A DNA stretch of 64,000 nt, taken from positions 310,001-374,000 of the forward strand of contig NZ_FOKY01000001.1 of assembly GCF_900112165.1 (NCBI RefSeq), written 5' to 3'. A program made the translations under genes and the position numbers. How positions within the stretch are numbered: position 1 is the stretch's first letter; each line of letters begins with the position of its first letter. Positions 1 through 8,797 of the stretch are shown piece after piece. The notes under the pieces are model-generated. The model was not told the DNA's origin, made no database searches, and saw only the letters and a list, made by a program, of their open reading frames with translations. The stretch is from Brevinema andersonii. GTDB taxonomy: Bacteria; Spirochaetota; Brevinematia; Brevinematales; Brevinemataceae.

Positions 1-1539
1 GCAGCAACAAAAATACCTGTACGCGCCGCTCTCAAAGATCCGATTTTTCAAGACATCCAGAGTAAAACTTTTACTTTTTCACCTACATTAGGCATATTCC
101 GAGCCAATGATATGCATATCACGAACTTTTCAGGAAACACGGTCATCACGAAAAAAATAATTGAACCTTCTCAAGAAATGATAGATCTTAAACTCTCCTT
201 CGATGGACAAGATATTGTCAATAACTACCAAATCATCAGGTCACATTATGAAACAAATACTATTGAAAAAATTTTTGGCAGTGCTTCGGGAAAATTTATT
301 TCGGGTGCAGACTCAATTACTATGTTTCCGCGCGAACATTCCGTACTTGTTAATAATAATCTTAGTGTTCAAAGTTTTACGATCGATTTTTGGCTCTATC
401 CCTACCGTATTGGAGAAGGGCACCAAACGATCGTATCATTTATGAGTCCTGATATCGGCAACCCAAAAGATAATAATTCTTACGGATTTAAAATTACAGT
501 AGAAAAAGGTGTTATTGTTTATCATTTTAGCAACTTTTTCCGAGATAAGGACTTCAAAACTTATTCCTTCACTTTGAAAGAATCTGAACCGCTTATTTAC
601 CAAACATGGGAAAAACATACTATGGTACTGGACACGGGACAACAAGTTATCAGGGTCTATAGGAATGGCGAAGAAAAAAATGTTGTCCATATTACCAAAA
701 ATCAAAACTTTTATGGAGAAACACTTTATCCGGTTACTCATTTGCAACTCGGCCAAAAAAATTTCCCGCTGATCATAGGCAACAATGCAATGTTTTCATT
801 GGATGAATTCACTATATATCGTGATATTCAGAAAAATTTTAAGACTTTCACAACATTAAAAGAGCCTAGTTCTTTTGAAACCGATGTTTTTACTATTTCA
901 TCAAACTATTCCAAACTTCAAAGAATTAATCCTATAGTTAAACTTCCTAATGAAGCCTACTATAAAATAGGCTACCGATTTTCTACAAATTATTTCTTTC
1001 CCGAAACAAGCGCTGATATTATGCCATGGACATACATTAATCTTGAACATAATCGGTTTCCTCCATCAAAAAATACAGGGAAATATTTGCAGTTAAAGTA
1101 TGAATATTATCCTTCAGCGCGCAGCGAGACAAACTCTCCTATGTTTTTACACAATATTCAGGTTGAATTTCAAGAATTTCCTAATCCTGGATTATTAAAC
1201 TTTTCTTTAGTGAAAGAAGGAGATCAATCTGTTGAGTTGGAATGGAATTTATTGCCAGATCCAGATATTGTATCCTATGAAATTTATTACGGAACAGCTC
1301 CTAGCAATTATTTTGGCAAAGCTTCGATATCACCTGCTTCACCTATTTCCGTGCCGCACCCTGAAAAAAATAGCACCTCAAAACTAACTTATATATTACA
1401 AGGACTCCAAAATGAAACTCCATATTATATATCTATCAGATCCAAAGATAAATATGGAGTTTTAGGAGATTTTTCCCCAGAAATCTATGTAAGGCCATCT
1501 TCTGTAAAAACAGAAGCTTCTTATAGTATAGGACGCTAA
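1..1539 (+). CDS. LamG / fibronectin type III surface protein, 5'-truncated by the window
   Basis: The frame is open from base 1 through the stop at 1537-1539, so the true start lies upstream; the first ATG at 112 is probably internal. The middle part (FTIDFWLYPYR, then FSLDEFTIYR) looks like a concanavalin/LamG beta-sandwich, a fold that commonly binds carbohydrate or protein ligands. The last ~90 residues, from GLLNFSLVKEG through SIRSKDKYG, form a fibronectin type III-like module (VELEWNL, SYEIYYG). No membrane segment is visible in the part shown. It converges with the small membrane protein on the minus strand, 22 bp apart. An exported or surface adhesion-like role is inference from domain type only. 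Confidence 0.7.
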   Translation, partial: AATKIPVRAALKDPIFQDIQSKTFTFSPTLGIFRANDMHITNFSGNTVITKKIIEPSQEMIDLKLSFDGQDIVNNYQIIRSHYETNTIEKIFGSASGKFISGADSITMFPREHSVLVNNNLSVQSFTIDFWLYPYRIGEGHQTIVSFMSPDIGNPKDNNSYGFKITVEKGVIVYHFSNFFRDKDFKTYSFTLKESEPLIYQTWEKHTMVLDTGQQVIRVYRNGEEKNVVHITKNQNFYGETLYPVTHLQLGQKNFPLIIGNNAMFSLDEFTIYRDIQKNFKTFTTLKEPSSFETDVFTISSNYSKLQRINPIVKLPNEAYYKIGYRFSTNYFFPETSADIMPWTYINLEHNRFPPSKNTGKYLQLKYEYYPSARSETNSPMFLHNIQVEFQEFPNPGLLNFSLVKEGDQSVELEWNLLPDPDIVSYEIYYGTAPSNYFGKASISPASPISVPHPEKNSTSKLTYILQGLQNETPYYISIRSKDKYGVLGDFSPEIYVRPSSVKTEASYSIGR

Positions 1540-1561
1540 GATAACTGCAAACATTTATATT

Positions 1562-1990
1562 TTACTGAGCGACAATCATTAATTTAAAATCTTTTTTCTG
1601 AGCATTATAACGTATTTGAGCTGATTCTCCATGATTTTTCAAATCACTAATATGACGATGCACAATAAAATTATCCAGCCACTTTAATATAGAGTCAGCC
1701 TGTTGACCCTGATCTGTATGAGGTTGGATTCTCATTGTTTTTTTTGCCTCTTTACGTATTGTTTCTATTAGTTTATAGATTTCTGCTTCATCTTTGCTTT
1801 CGGAAAGTTTTTCTAAATAATCAGAAATTGATCGACGCAAAGGCCTAATTTTTTGAGTATTTTTAGACTCCACACGAATATTTTGAAATGCTCGCCAAGC
1901 AAAAGGTGAAACTCCTAGCATCAAAATAAAACTAACAATCATAAAAATTAATAAAAATATCGTCAATGATAAACTCACTTGATTGATCAT
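1562..1990 (-). CDS. Small single-span membrane protein of unknown function
   Basis: A 142-residue protein I do not recognise. Residues about 6-28 form one strongly hydrophobic membrane segment. The rest is a charged, probably helical cytosolic part (SDYLEKLSESKDEAEIYKLIETI) with a basic patch near residues 85-90. A very strong Shine-Dalgarno (GGAGGTGG) lies 12 nt upstream of the ATG, slightly far, so a slightly different start is possible. It sits downstream of the SurA-like chaperone gene on the same strand (78-bp gap) and may be cotranscribed with it. Confidence 0.6.
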   Translation of the reverse strand: MINQVSLSLTIFLLIFMIVSFILMLGVSPFAWRAFQNIRVESKNTQKIRPLRRSISDYLEKLSESKDEAEIYKLIETIRKEAKKTMRIQPHTDQGQQADSILKWLDNFIVHRHISDLKNHGESAQIRYNAQKKDFKLMIVAQ

Positions 1991-2068
1991 ATTTGGCTAC
2001 CACCTCCTCAAAAAATTAAAATACACTCCTTTGTCCATTAAGAAAGCTATTTTTACCATAGATTCCCC

Positions 2069-2944
2069 CTACAAATCTTTCAAAAGTTCGGTATTAAGAT
2101 AAACTACGTCACATTTTTCCAATGCCTCCTCAACTAGCGCATCCATCAATGCTTTTTGCTGCATCACTGCTAGATACTCCTTAAGTCCAGGAAGCACATC
2201 TTCAAAAGACAAAGTTTTACTTGGTATTTTAGACAAGAGCTTTATTAAAACAATAGTACCATCATCAGTAGGTAACGACCCAATTTTACCGGGCTCCAAA
2301 TCGGAAAGCACCGATTGAAGTGGATCAGGTAGCTTATGCTTGGGGATATCATCACTCAGGGAACAACGAAAACCTAAACGTTCTGCTTCATTCAAAATAG
2401 CCGCTGTCTCTTGAGCATTCAATGCTAACGCAGCATCTTGAAGTTTCTCTTGAGATGGTGCTTCAACCTCAACAAAAGAAAAAATCTCCGGAAGCGTCAT
2501 TGACTCTTTATTGCGATGGTAGAAAGCTTCAGCCGCTTCATCATCAGGTTCTTCAACATGCTGCAGCCGAGAAAAAAGTAGATTATCTATCGTCAAATCT
2601 CTAAGAAGTTCTTCGCGTAGCTGATGATCTTCAAGTCTCATATCATGAAGCAAAGCTTCCCATTCGGCATCGTCTTGACAATTGTCGCGCAGCTCAAACA
2701 ATGAACGATTCACTTCTTCTTCATCAGCTTCAATCCCCTCAAGAGCAGCCATCTTTAACAAAGCTTGGCGTTCGATCAGCTTCTGAAGAGCTTCCGCATA
2801 TAAAAACGCTTGATTATCATCATTGGGAGTTAGTACAAACGAATCTGTTCCTTCATACTCAGCCAGGAGACGTTTTACTCCTCTCAAAATATCTTCTCCC
2901 TTAACAGGTGTACCGTTGACCTTAGCAAAAATTGTATTTTTCAT
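2069..2944 (-). CDS. SurA/parvulin-like peptidyl-prolyl isomerase family protein (cytosolic form)
   Basis: A 291-residue acidic protein. The N-terminal part (VNGTPVKGEDI, then LYAEALQKLIERQALLKMAALEGI) matches the SurA/trigger-factor-like helical chaperone domain, in which a short strand is followed by helices ending in I-E-x-D/E-E-E-V. The C-terminal half (FYHRNKESMTLPEIFSFVEVE, then LEPGKIGSLPTDDGTIVLIKLL) resembles a degenerate parvulin rotamase domain. There is no signal peptide or lipobox, so it is predicted to be cytoplasmic, unlike SurA or PrsA. Start ATG at 2944 has an AAGGA ribosome site 7 nt upstream. It is divergent from the operon starting at 3031. Catalytic activity is uncertain; the family assignment is moderately secure. 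Confidence 0.65.
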   Translation of the reverse strand: MKNTIFAKVNGTPVKGEDILRGVKRLLAEYEGTDSFVLTPNDDNQAFLYAEALQKLIERQALLKMAALEGIEADEEEVNRSLFELRDNCQDDAEWEALLHDMRLEDHQLREELLRDLTIDNLLFSRLQHVEEPDDEAAEAFYHRNKESMTLPEIFSFVEVEAPSQEKLQDAALALNAQETAAILNEAERLGFRCSLSDDIPKHKLPDPLQSVLSDLEPGKIGSLPTDDGTIVLIKLLSKIPSKTLSFEDVLPGLKEYLAVMQQKALMDALVEEALEKCDVVYLNTELLKDL

Positions 2945-2967
2945 TTTTCTTCCTTATTTGTTATCAT

Positions 2968-2996
2968 TTGATTTTATCATTATCTTATAATATAAT
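2968..2996 (+). promoter_or_regulatory. Sigma-70-type promoter for the 3031-8797 operon
   Basis: TTGATT (2968-2973), 17-nt spacer, TATAAT (2991-2996); a second overlapping TATAAT lies at 2986-2991. It is 35 bp before the ATG at 3031, which has a GGGGG ribosome site. Confidence 0.55.
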
Positions 2997-3030
2997 AGGT
3001 AAAATGTAAAATATCAAATACGGGGGCTCT

Positions 3031-3897
3031 ATGTTTTCATTGTCACATGCTGTCAGGATTTATATTGCATTATCACTGACAATATTGATCGCATTTTTTA
3101 GTGCGTTGACCGCTATCGATGTTATTTTGGAACCCTTATGGATATTTGCTCAGCCTGGTACGGAAGAAATTTTCCGTAATATTTATATTGCGGTTATTGT
3201 TATTGCTTTAGTAGCAGCAGTATATGGAGTTATTGTCCTCATTTTTATTTATAATCGTGGACTCAATAAATACCAGGAATTCCTGCGCCGTATGAACAAT
3301 CTTAGTTATAATACACAAATGCGTCCTGATTCCCTTCGATTTCCTGAGCAGGATGAATTTGGTAACTTGGGAGCTGATCTCAACCGTTTTATTGAAAAAA
3401 TTTCTGCTTTCGACAAACTGAAAACCGAATTAGCAATGACCGAAAAAGAAAAATTCCACATCACCGCTGACAATGCACGATTTCCTGTGCTGATTTTCAA
3501 CACAGAAGCTAGCAGCCCTTACGTTAGCTATTATAACAAGACGTTCAAAGAAACTTTCCTGAAAAAAAGCGCTTTCATCGACAGCAGCGGTAAAACTCAA
3601 ATTCGCTATTATAATATCCTCGATGTCAGCTTACAACATCTTACTATTAAAGATCTTGATAATACACCTTTCTTCGATGAAAAACAGTGTGAGTGGATCA
3701 AAAACCCAACCCTTATCCCTGAACGGCATACGTTGCGCAATATGTCTTTTAAAGATCTTAATAACGAAAAAAATATTACCTTTGACGAGGTACTGTTTGT
3801 ACCGCTGATCCCAGAAAGTAGCAACGCTCAAATTATGTATGTATTTCTGAATCAGCGCCCTGAAGAAAAACAATCACCTAACCTAGTAAAAATATAA
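3031..3897 (+). CDS. Two-span membrane protein with HAMP-like linker and PAS-like C-terminus
   Basis: A 288-residue protein with membrane segments at about residues 8-30 and 48-75. They are separated by a short extracytoplasmic loop. Next comes a HAMP-like amphipathic stretch (FLRRMNNLSYNT, then RFPEQDEFGNLGADLNRFIEKI; the DEFGNL signature is typical of HAMP helix 2). The C-terminal ~150 residues could be a PAS-like fold (FPVLIFNTEA, YNKTFKETFL) but carry no kinase, cyclase or methyl-accepting motifs. It is the first gene of a five-gene operon, followed by a UPF0182 protein after 9 nt. A sensory or scaffolding role is inferred from the topology; there is no direct functional evidence. Confidence 0.6.
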   Translation: MFSLSHAVRIYIALSLTILIAFFSALTAIDVILEPLWIFAQPGTEEIFRNIYIAVIVIALVAAVYGVIVLIFIYNRGLNKYQEFLRRMNNLSYNTQMRPDSLRFPEQDEFGNLGADLNRFIEKISAFDKLKTELAMTEKEKFHITADNARFPVLIFNTEASSPYVSYYNKTFKETFLKKSAFIDSSGKTQIRYYNILDVSLQHLTIKDLDNTPFFDEKQCEWIKNPTLIPERHTLRNMSFKDLNNEKNITFDEVLFVPLIPESSNAQIMYVFLNQRPEEKQSPNLVKI

Positions 3898-3906
3898 GGA
3901 CTTGCT

Positions 3907-6435
3907 ATGAAAAAATCCATTTATCGAATTATCACTGTCATCATGCTGATTGTTGCAGGAATTATCGGATTAATCTTTCTATCATCACGCGTTATTATCG
4001 AAATTAGTTGGCTGTTGTCTCAAGAATCGCTGCGTACTGCTTATACTCTGATGTTTGTGCGATTATTTACTATTCCGCTTACGGCCTTTTTGTTGTCGAT
4101 AATTGCCATTTTTCATTCATTATCCGGATCGCCTGCAGAGCGCAAAAATACACGATTTACGTTTGCCAAAACTCTAACTATTTTCTTTGCTGCAGCAGTA
4201 GCTGAATATTTCTTGCGTGCTGCAGAAGCTTTAATTTTTGCATTTTTTGCAGGAAAAACAGGAAAAGTAGATGCATTATTTGGGTTAGATATGGCATTCT
4301 ACCTTTTTTGGCTGCCTCTTCTAAAGCGTACATCTTTGCTTTTAGGAGGATTTTTCTTTCTACTGGCTGGATTTCGTTTTATCTATCCTTCCGAAAAATA
4401 CAAATTCGATACAGTATCATTTAGTTTAGCTCTTTTTTGCACGTTGATTTTTTTCATCATCTTCAAAGCAGAAAATATTACTAGTAAAATTCTTCCTGTC
4501 CATTTTATTGGTTTTATTGAAGTGTATGGGCGTTTCGTTCCCTTTATTTTATCGGCATTAACAATATTCTTACTTGCACTAATTGTTACATTTATTGGGG
4601 TACGGTCAAAAATCACTGCCGTGAGCATGGCAATTACAATTATTTTCGTATTAAGTGCTCATACGATTTGGCCGTTTTATCTCGAAAAAATCATTTTCTC
4701 ACCCAACAAAAGTGCTTATCAAGAAAAGTTTGCAGCAATCCATGCGGAAAACACACGCAAAGCGTTTGCAATTGATAATATCATGAGGGATCAAGCCTTT
4801 TTAGCGAACAGTCAAAATCTCAACCAAATCCTACAAAAAAACTTTTGGGAAGACAGTCAGCACTTTTTGAAAGCCGTCCAAAAAAATCAGGAAATCTTAC
4901 CTATCTTTTCGATAGAAAAAGTATCCCCTTTGCTCATTAAAGACTCCAATGACCAAATTAACCCTTATTTCATAACTGCCCGTGAAATCGACCATACTCT
5001 CGGTACCGATTGGGATATCAAACATTTCCGTAATATTTTCGGACATGGAGCGGTCATTGGTAAAGCATTTAAGTTCACTGCAGATGGCTATCCTGACCTG
5101 ACTCTTAAAAATTTATCTATGCAGGCAGACGATCCTGCATTTGTCTTGAACAAACCGGCTATTTTCTTCAGTGATTCCATTGATAGTTTTGCCTTTGTAA
5201 ATTCGACTATGCCCATTGCTGACTTTTCTCAGGAAAGCGCACCGATCGCCGAACGCACTTATAGGAATATCCGAGCTGTACCAGTTAATCCATTGCTGGT
5301 AATGGCACTAACGATTTCCTATCGCGATTCACGTTTTCTGTTAACCGACTACTATCGTAACGATACACAGTTTTTATTAAAAAGAAAACCTTCCGAAATC
5401 GTAAAAACATTACTGCCTATGTTTGAGTACGGCGATCCTCGCCTCATATTCCACAAGAACGAACTTTGGTGGGAGCTCGATGCTTACAGCATGTCCGACA
5501 AAATGTTTACAGCACTATCAGTTCCGACGCGCTGGGGACTCAAAAATTGGTTGCGCTCGCCATTAAAAGCTTTTGTTTCAGCGTATTCGGGGGAAGTGCG
5601 CTTTGCTGTCGTCGAACCTCAAGATCCTCATGTCAAAATTGCGCAACGACTGTTTCCAAAACTATTTACACGTGTCATGACGCTTCAGCCTGAAGAATAT
5701 CTTTATCCGCATGAATTGTTTGATATCCAAAGCCGCTTACTCGGGGCTTACCATGAAACAAATGCATCTAGTTTCTATGCTGGCCTTAACGAACGAACAA
5801 TTGCACGGCCTCTGAACTCCGACGAACCAGAAAATATCACTTTTGTAATGATAGAAACCAATAACAACCATTATCTAGCAATGCAACGCACATACGTCCC
5901 CAAAAATAAAAATATTTTTTCTGCTCGTCTTTTAGGATACTTGGATGAAAATGGAACATCCAAACTTCATCTTTACGAAGCCTCTTCACATTTAGGTACC
6001 GCAGGTCTAGCACAAGCCGAAGCATTTCTTAATCAGGATCAGGATTTCTCAAGGCTAGCAACACTTTGGGGACAACGAGGATCAAGGATTTCTAGTTCAG
6101 ATACAGTTTTTTATCCTACAAAAGACGGTGGTATATATCTTCGGACGATCTTTCTTGAATCAGAATCTGTAAGTATCCCCTTAGCAACACGATTTGCATT
6201 AATCAACAACACAAAAGTTATCATTGATATTACTCCAGAAGATCTTACTCATGACAGCAGAGAGATTTTCATTCCTCAGGAGGAACTTTCTCGAGAACAG
6301 CAGCTTCAGCTTTCTATTAACAACGCTTACGGCTACTACCTTGAGGCAGAAAAAGCCCGGCTAGAAGGAAATACTCAAGTTTTTCGTGAAAATGTCGATA
6401 AAATAGGAGAAAGCTTGCAGCATCTTGCAAACTAG
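3907..6435 (+). CDS. UPF0182 family integral membrane protein
   Basis: An 842-residue protein. The first ~250 residues hold about seven hydrophobic segments; the remaining ~590 form a large hydrophilic domain. Recognisable UPF0182 (COG1615) features include NPLLVMALTISYRDSRFLLT, NWLRSPLKAFVSAYSGEVRF, VVEPQDPHVKIAQRLFPKLF, the HELFDIQSRLLGAYHETNAS stretch, and a C-terminal LATLWGQRGSRI followed by FYPTKDGGIYLRTIFLES. The function of the family is unknown. The length is near the family's usual 850-1000. The ATG at 3907 is preceded by AAGGACTTGCT. It is cotranscribed with a HAMP-like membrane protein upstream and a small helical protein downstream (12-bp gap). The pairing with a CHAT protein two genes further on is unusual. 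Confidence 0.85.
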   Translation: MKKSIYRIITVIMLIVAGIIGLIFLSSRVIIEISWLLSQESLRTAYTLMFVRLFTIPLTAFLLSIIAIFHSLSGSPAERKNTRFTFAKTLTIFFAAAVAEYFLRAAEALIFAFFAGKTGKVDALFGLDMAFYLFWLPLLKRTSLLLGGFFFLLAGFRFIYPSEKYKFDTVSFSLALFCTLIFFIIFKAENITSKILPVHFIGFIEVYGRFVPFILSALTIFLLALIVTFIGVRSKITAVSMAITIIFVLSAHTIWPFYLEKIIFSPNKSAYQEKFAAIHAENTRKAFAIDNIMRDQAFLANSQNLNQILQKNFWEDSQHFLKAVQKNQEILPIFSIEKVSPLLIKDSNDQINPYFITAREIDHTLGTDWDIKHFRNIFGHGAVIGKAFKFTADGYPDLTLKNLSMQADDPAFVLNKPAIFFSDSIDSFAFVNSTMPIADFSQESAPIAERTYRNIRAVPVNPLLVMALTISYRDSRFLLTDYYRNDTQFLLKRKPSEIVKTLLPMFEYGDPRLIFHKNELWWELDAYSMSDKMFTALSVPTRWGLKNWLRSPLKAFVSAYSGEVRFAVVEPQDPHVKIAQRLFPKLFTRVMTLQPEEYLYPHELFDIQSRLLGAYHETNASSFYAGLNERTIARPLNSDEPENITFVMIETNNNHYLAMQRTYVPKNKNIFSARLLGYLDENGTSKLHLYEASSHLGTAGLAQAEAFLNQDQDFSRLATLWGQRGSRISSSDTVFYPTKDGGIYLRTIFLESESVSIPLATRFALINNTKVIIDITPEDLTHDSREIFIPQEELSREQQLQLSINNAYGYYLEAEKARLEGNTQVFRENVDKIGESLQHLAN

Positions 6436-6447
6436 CCGGAGGTGGAT

Positions 6448-6930
6448 ATGGATTCTGCAGAACGAGCTATGCTCATCAGGCGCGCAAATGAACTTTTCAA
6501 TGCGCGTGACTATAAAAATTCTCTGAAAATTTATTTGGCGACAGCTTACAAAGATGGCATTGGTCGAATTGCATCGATCATGGAGCATGAAAAACGCGAT
6601 AAAGTAACCGCATTAAAACTTTATAAAAAAGCTGGGCTTCACGGAAACGTTGAAAAGTTAGCATGGGATATGGCACAAGCCATCCGAAAAATGCTGGATG
6701 AAGACAAAATGACAGCAGCTCAAAACAAAGGTCAAAATTACAACAGTAGCTCGAAAATTTCAGGACAAGCCCCAGAACTTATGCCATCAGAAGCAGTACG
6801 CATAGCAAAAAAGAAACTAGGCATCAACGATCCAGAATTATCACTTGCAGAACGCGAAAATAGAATTCAACGTTGGAACCCAGTTGTTATCAATCGTGAT
6901 CAATTAGATAATAAGAGGAGAAAATTTTGA
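6448..6930 (+). CDS. Small TPR-like helical protein
   Basis: A 160-residue cytosolic protein. Residues about 5-75 form helix pairs of TPR type (RANELFNARDYKNSLKIYLA, then ALKLYKKAGLHGNVEKLAWD). The middle is polar and low-complexity. The C-terminus (AVRIAKKKLGINDPELSLAERE) is charged. A GTG at 6442 is in frame but lies inside the ribosome site; the GGAGG at 6438-6442 is 5 nt before the ATG at 6448, so I chose 6448. The stop (6928-6930) overlaps the TTG start of the next gene, implying translational coupling. An adaptor role for the neighbouring membrane or CHAT proteins is inference. Confidence 0.6.
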   Translation: MDSAERAMLIRRANELFNARDYKNSLKIYLATAYKDGIGRIASIMEHEKRDKVTALKLYKKAGLHGNVEKLAWDMAQAIRKMLDEDKMTAAQNKGQNYNSSSKISGQAPELMPSEAVRIAKKKLGINDPELSLAERENRIQRWNPVVINRDQLDNKRRKF

Positions 6931-7808
6931 AACACTTAAGTTGGATCATTATTTTTCTTGCAACGGGAAACATTTATCCTCAATTTAGGCCAGGTACTTT
7001 CCCAGAGACCAACGCAGAACAAAAACCAACTGATGTCATTGAATCATATCCTGATTATAATTCCTATATAAACTGGTCAACAGGAAAGATAATTACAGAA
7101 TATGCAGTTCCGATTACCTACGACGACCAAAATATCGGTCGAAACGTTGCTAATGTTACTCAAAAACTTAAAGACGAACTACTTGTTTTTGCAGCCCGGG
7201 CAATAACACAAATTAAAGTATCATCACTTTTCATTGTCAATAACTATTTCACACGCGATGAATCAGTGCGATCTCAATTATTATCTTTGTTGTACGGTTT
7301 AGAAGTAGAAAATTCCATGATCGAAAAATCTACCATCAAAGGAAGCCTTGTTTTTCCCCTGTATGGAGAAAAAGGCATTTCAAGTTCATTCTACAAGAAT
7401 ATCAAACCAGAAATTATAACCAATTTTCTGAAAAAAGATAAGTTGAATCGTTATTATGATACGCTAATTATCGATATGGTGATGTTCAAAAATTTCAATA
7501 TGTCACTAATGCCAAAAATTATCAACCAGAGAGGTCAGCTCGTACATGGTGTAGAAACAGTCGACCCAAAAATCCTTCAAAAACAAGGTCCAGTCCACTA
7601 TGTTAGTTCCATCACAGAAGCTTTAAATCATCAGGCACGAGGTAAAAGAATAGCCTATGTTTTGCCTGCTGAACCTTCAGGTACGTTCAATTCTGACATT
7701 GTGTTATTTGACTCGGACATCGAAGAACTTTTTTCCCAACAAAGATCCATCGACAATTTCAAACAAGGAAGAGTGATTGTTATTCATTCTTCCGACTCAA
7801 AAAAATAA
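6927..7808 (+). CDS. Exported protein of unknown function
   Basis: A 293-residue protein starting at TTG (6927), with a GAGGAG ribosome site at 6915-6920; the TTG overlaps the stop of the preceding gene. Residues 1-18 look like a signal peptide (MKHLSWIIIFLATGNIYPQ) with a short basic N-region, and no lipobox cysteine. The mature part is mixed alpha/beta, with a repeated helix-strand pattern (KLKDELLVFAARAITQIKV, then SITEALNHQARGKRIAYVLP) and no catalytic motif that I recognise. Probably periplasmic. Its last base overlaps the ATG of the CHAT gene (TAATGA), so the two are translationally coupled, although one product is exported and the other is not. Confidence 0.6.
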   Translation: MKHLSWIIIFLATGNIYPQFRPGTFPETNAEQKPTDVIESYPDYNSYINWSTGKIITEYAVPITYDDQNIGRNVANVTQKLKDELLVFAARAITQIKVSSLFIVNNYFTRDESVRSQLLSLLYGLEVENSMIEKSTIKGSLVFPLYGEKGISSSFYKNIKPEIITNFLKKDKLNRYYDTLIIDMVMFKNFNMSLMPKIINQRGQLVHGVETVDPKILQKQGPVHYVSSITEALNHQARGKRIAYVLPAEPSGTFNSDIVLFDSDIEELFSQQRSIDNFKQGRVIVIHSSDSKK

Positions 7809-8797
7809 TGACTCCATTTTTGCTACGTTCGGATAATCGGCATATCCGAGCATATACAAATAAAAATAATCAAATTAAATTCTGCTGTCTCGAAGATGAA
7901 TTATTACCTCTTAAAAGTAATTTATTTGCCAGTTCAAGCTCGTTGAAAGCAGATTATTCTGAAATCGAACAAATAAAGAAATTTATCTATGCTGAAACCT
8001 ATTTTGTTCAAATTAATTATCAATCAGAACTTGAAATTTTAATCCAATGCAAATATAAAAAATTTCATTTTGTTCTTTCTGAAGAACGAACAAAATTTTG
8101 GAAGCAGCGATTCATTGAAGATACTGAACTTTTTCCTATTTATGATTCTTTTGGATTAAAAAATCATCAAGGTCGCAATCATATTTTAGAATTTCTGAAT
8201 GAAATACAAATCTCTTTGCCTAATACTTACATAAAATTATTTATTACCTATGGGAAGAAATATTTTTTCATTCCGTTTGAATTTGCTAGCGACTCACTGC
8301 TCGCAATATATTGCCAACACAAGCATTGCGATGAAACAGGACCGTTCAAAACGATTTCTTTAATCTATAATAAAGAACTCTATGGTGCCCCTACGGAATC
8401 AGAAAAAATAGCTTACCTTACAGATAAAAGAAATTTTATTATTGATAATATCCAACCGGAACTTCTGTTTGTTGCAGATCACGGAATTATTGAGAATGAT
8501 CAAGGAAAATTAACACACCACAAAATTGAAGAAAGAATCAAAAACATTTCACCGAAGCTAACCGTTTTAAATTCGTGTCACCTTGCTCGTGTAAAAAACG
8601 GTATCATTCTTCATTTTTTAAATAAAAATTCAGTTGTTATTGCATCGCCTTTTCGCACGCCTGCTCATAAAAGTGTATTCAGTCCTCTACTGAAATTTTT
8701 ATATGGATATAGCTACCAGGATATTGTTAACAGTTTTGCAATAACAGGAATTTTTTATCCTAGTGTGCGCAAATATTTTAGAATTTTCCTACCTTAG
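7808..8797 (+). CDS. CHAT-domain caspase-like protein
   Basis: A 329-residue protein without signal peptide. The last ~120 residues match the CHAT (caspase HetF associated with TPRs) pattern: a hydrophobic strand into LLFVADHG (His225), a spacer, strand LTVLNSC (Cys257), then an SVVIASPFRTPAHKSVFSPLL segment and a final helix GYSYQDIVNSFA, equivalent to the usual VVASLW and EALR regions. The His-Gly and Ser-Cys dyad is intact, so protease activity is plausible. The N-terminal ~200 residues lack recognisable TPRs; the helical partner may be the small TPR-like protein two genes upstream. Its stop overlaps the aspS stop on the other strand by 2-3 bp. The family call rests on motif order; substrate and role are unknown. 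Confidence 0.6.
   Translation: MTPFLLRSDNRHIRAYTNKNNQIKFCCLEDELLPLKSNLFASSSSLKADYSEIEQIKKFIYAETYFVQINYQSELEILIQCKYKKFHFVLSEERTKFWKQRFIEDTELFPIYDSFGLKNHQGRNHILEFLNEIQISLPNTYIKLFITYGKKYFFIPFEFASDSLLAIYCQHKHCDETGPFKTISLIYNKELYGAPTESEKIAYLTDKRNFIIDNIQPELLFVADHGIIENDQGKLTHHKIEERIKNISPKLTVLNSCHLARVKNGIILHFLNKNSVVIASPFRTPAHKSVFSPLLKFLYGYSYQDIVNSFAITGIFYPSVRKYFRIFLP

Noticed and set aside
2422-2904. Plus-strand open frames inside the SurA-like gene
   Set aside because: No ribosome site, and they lie wholly antisense to a convincing gene.
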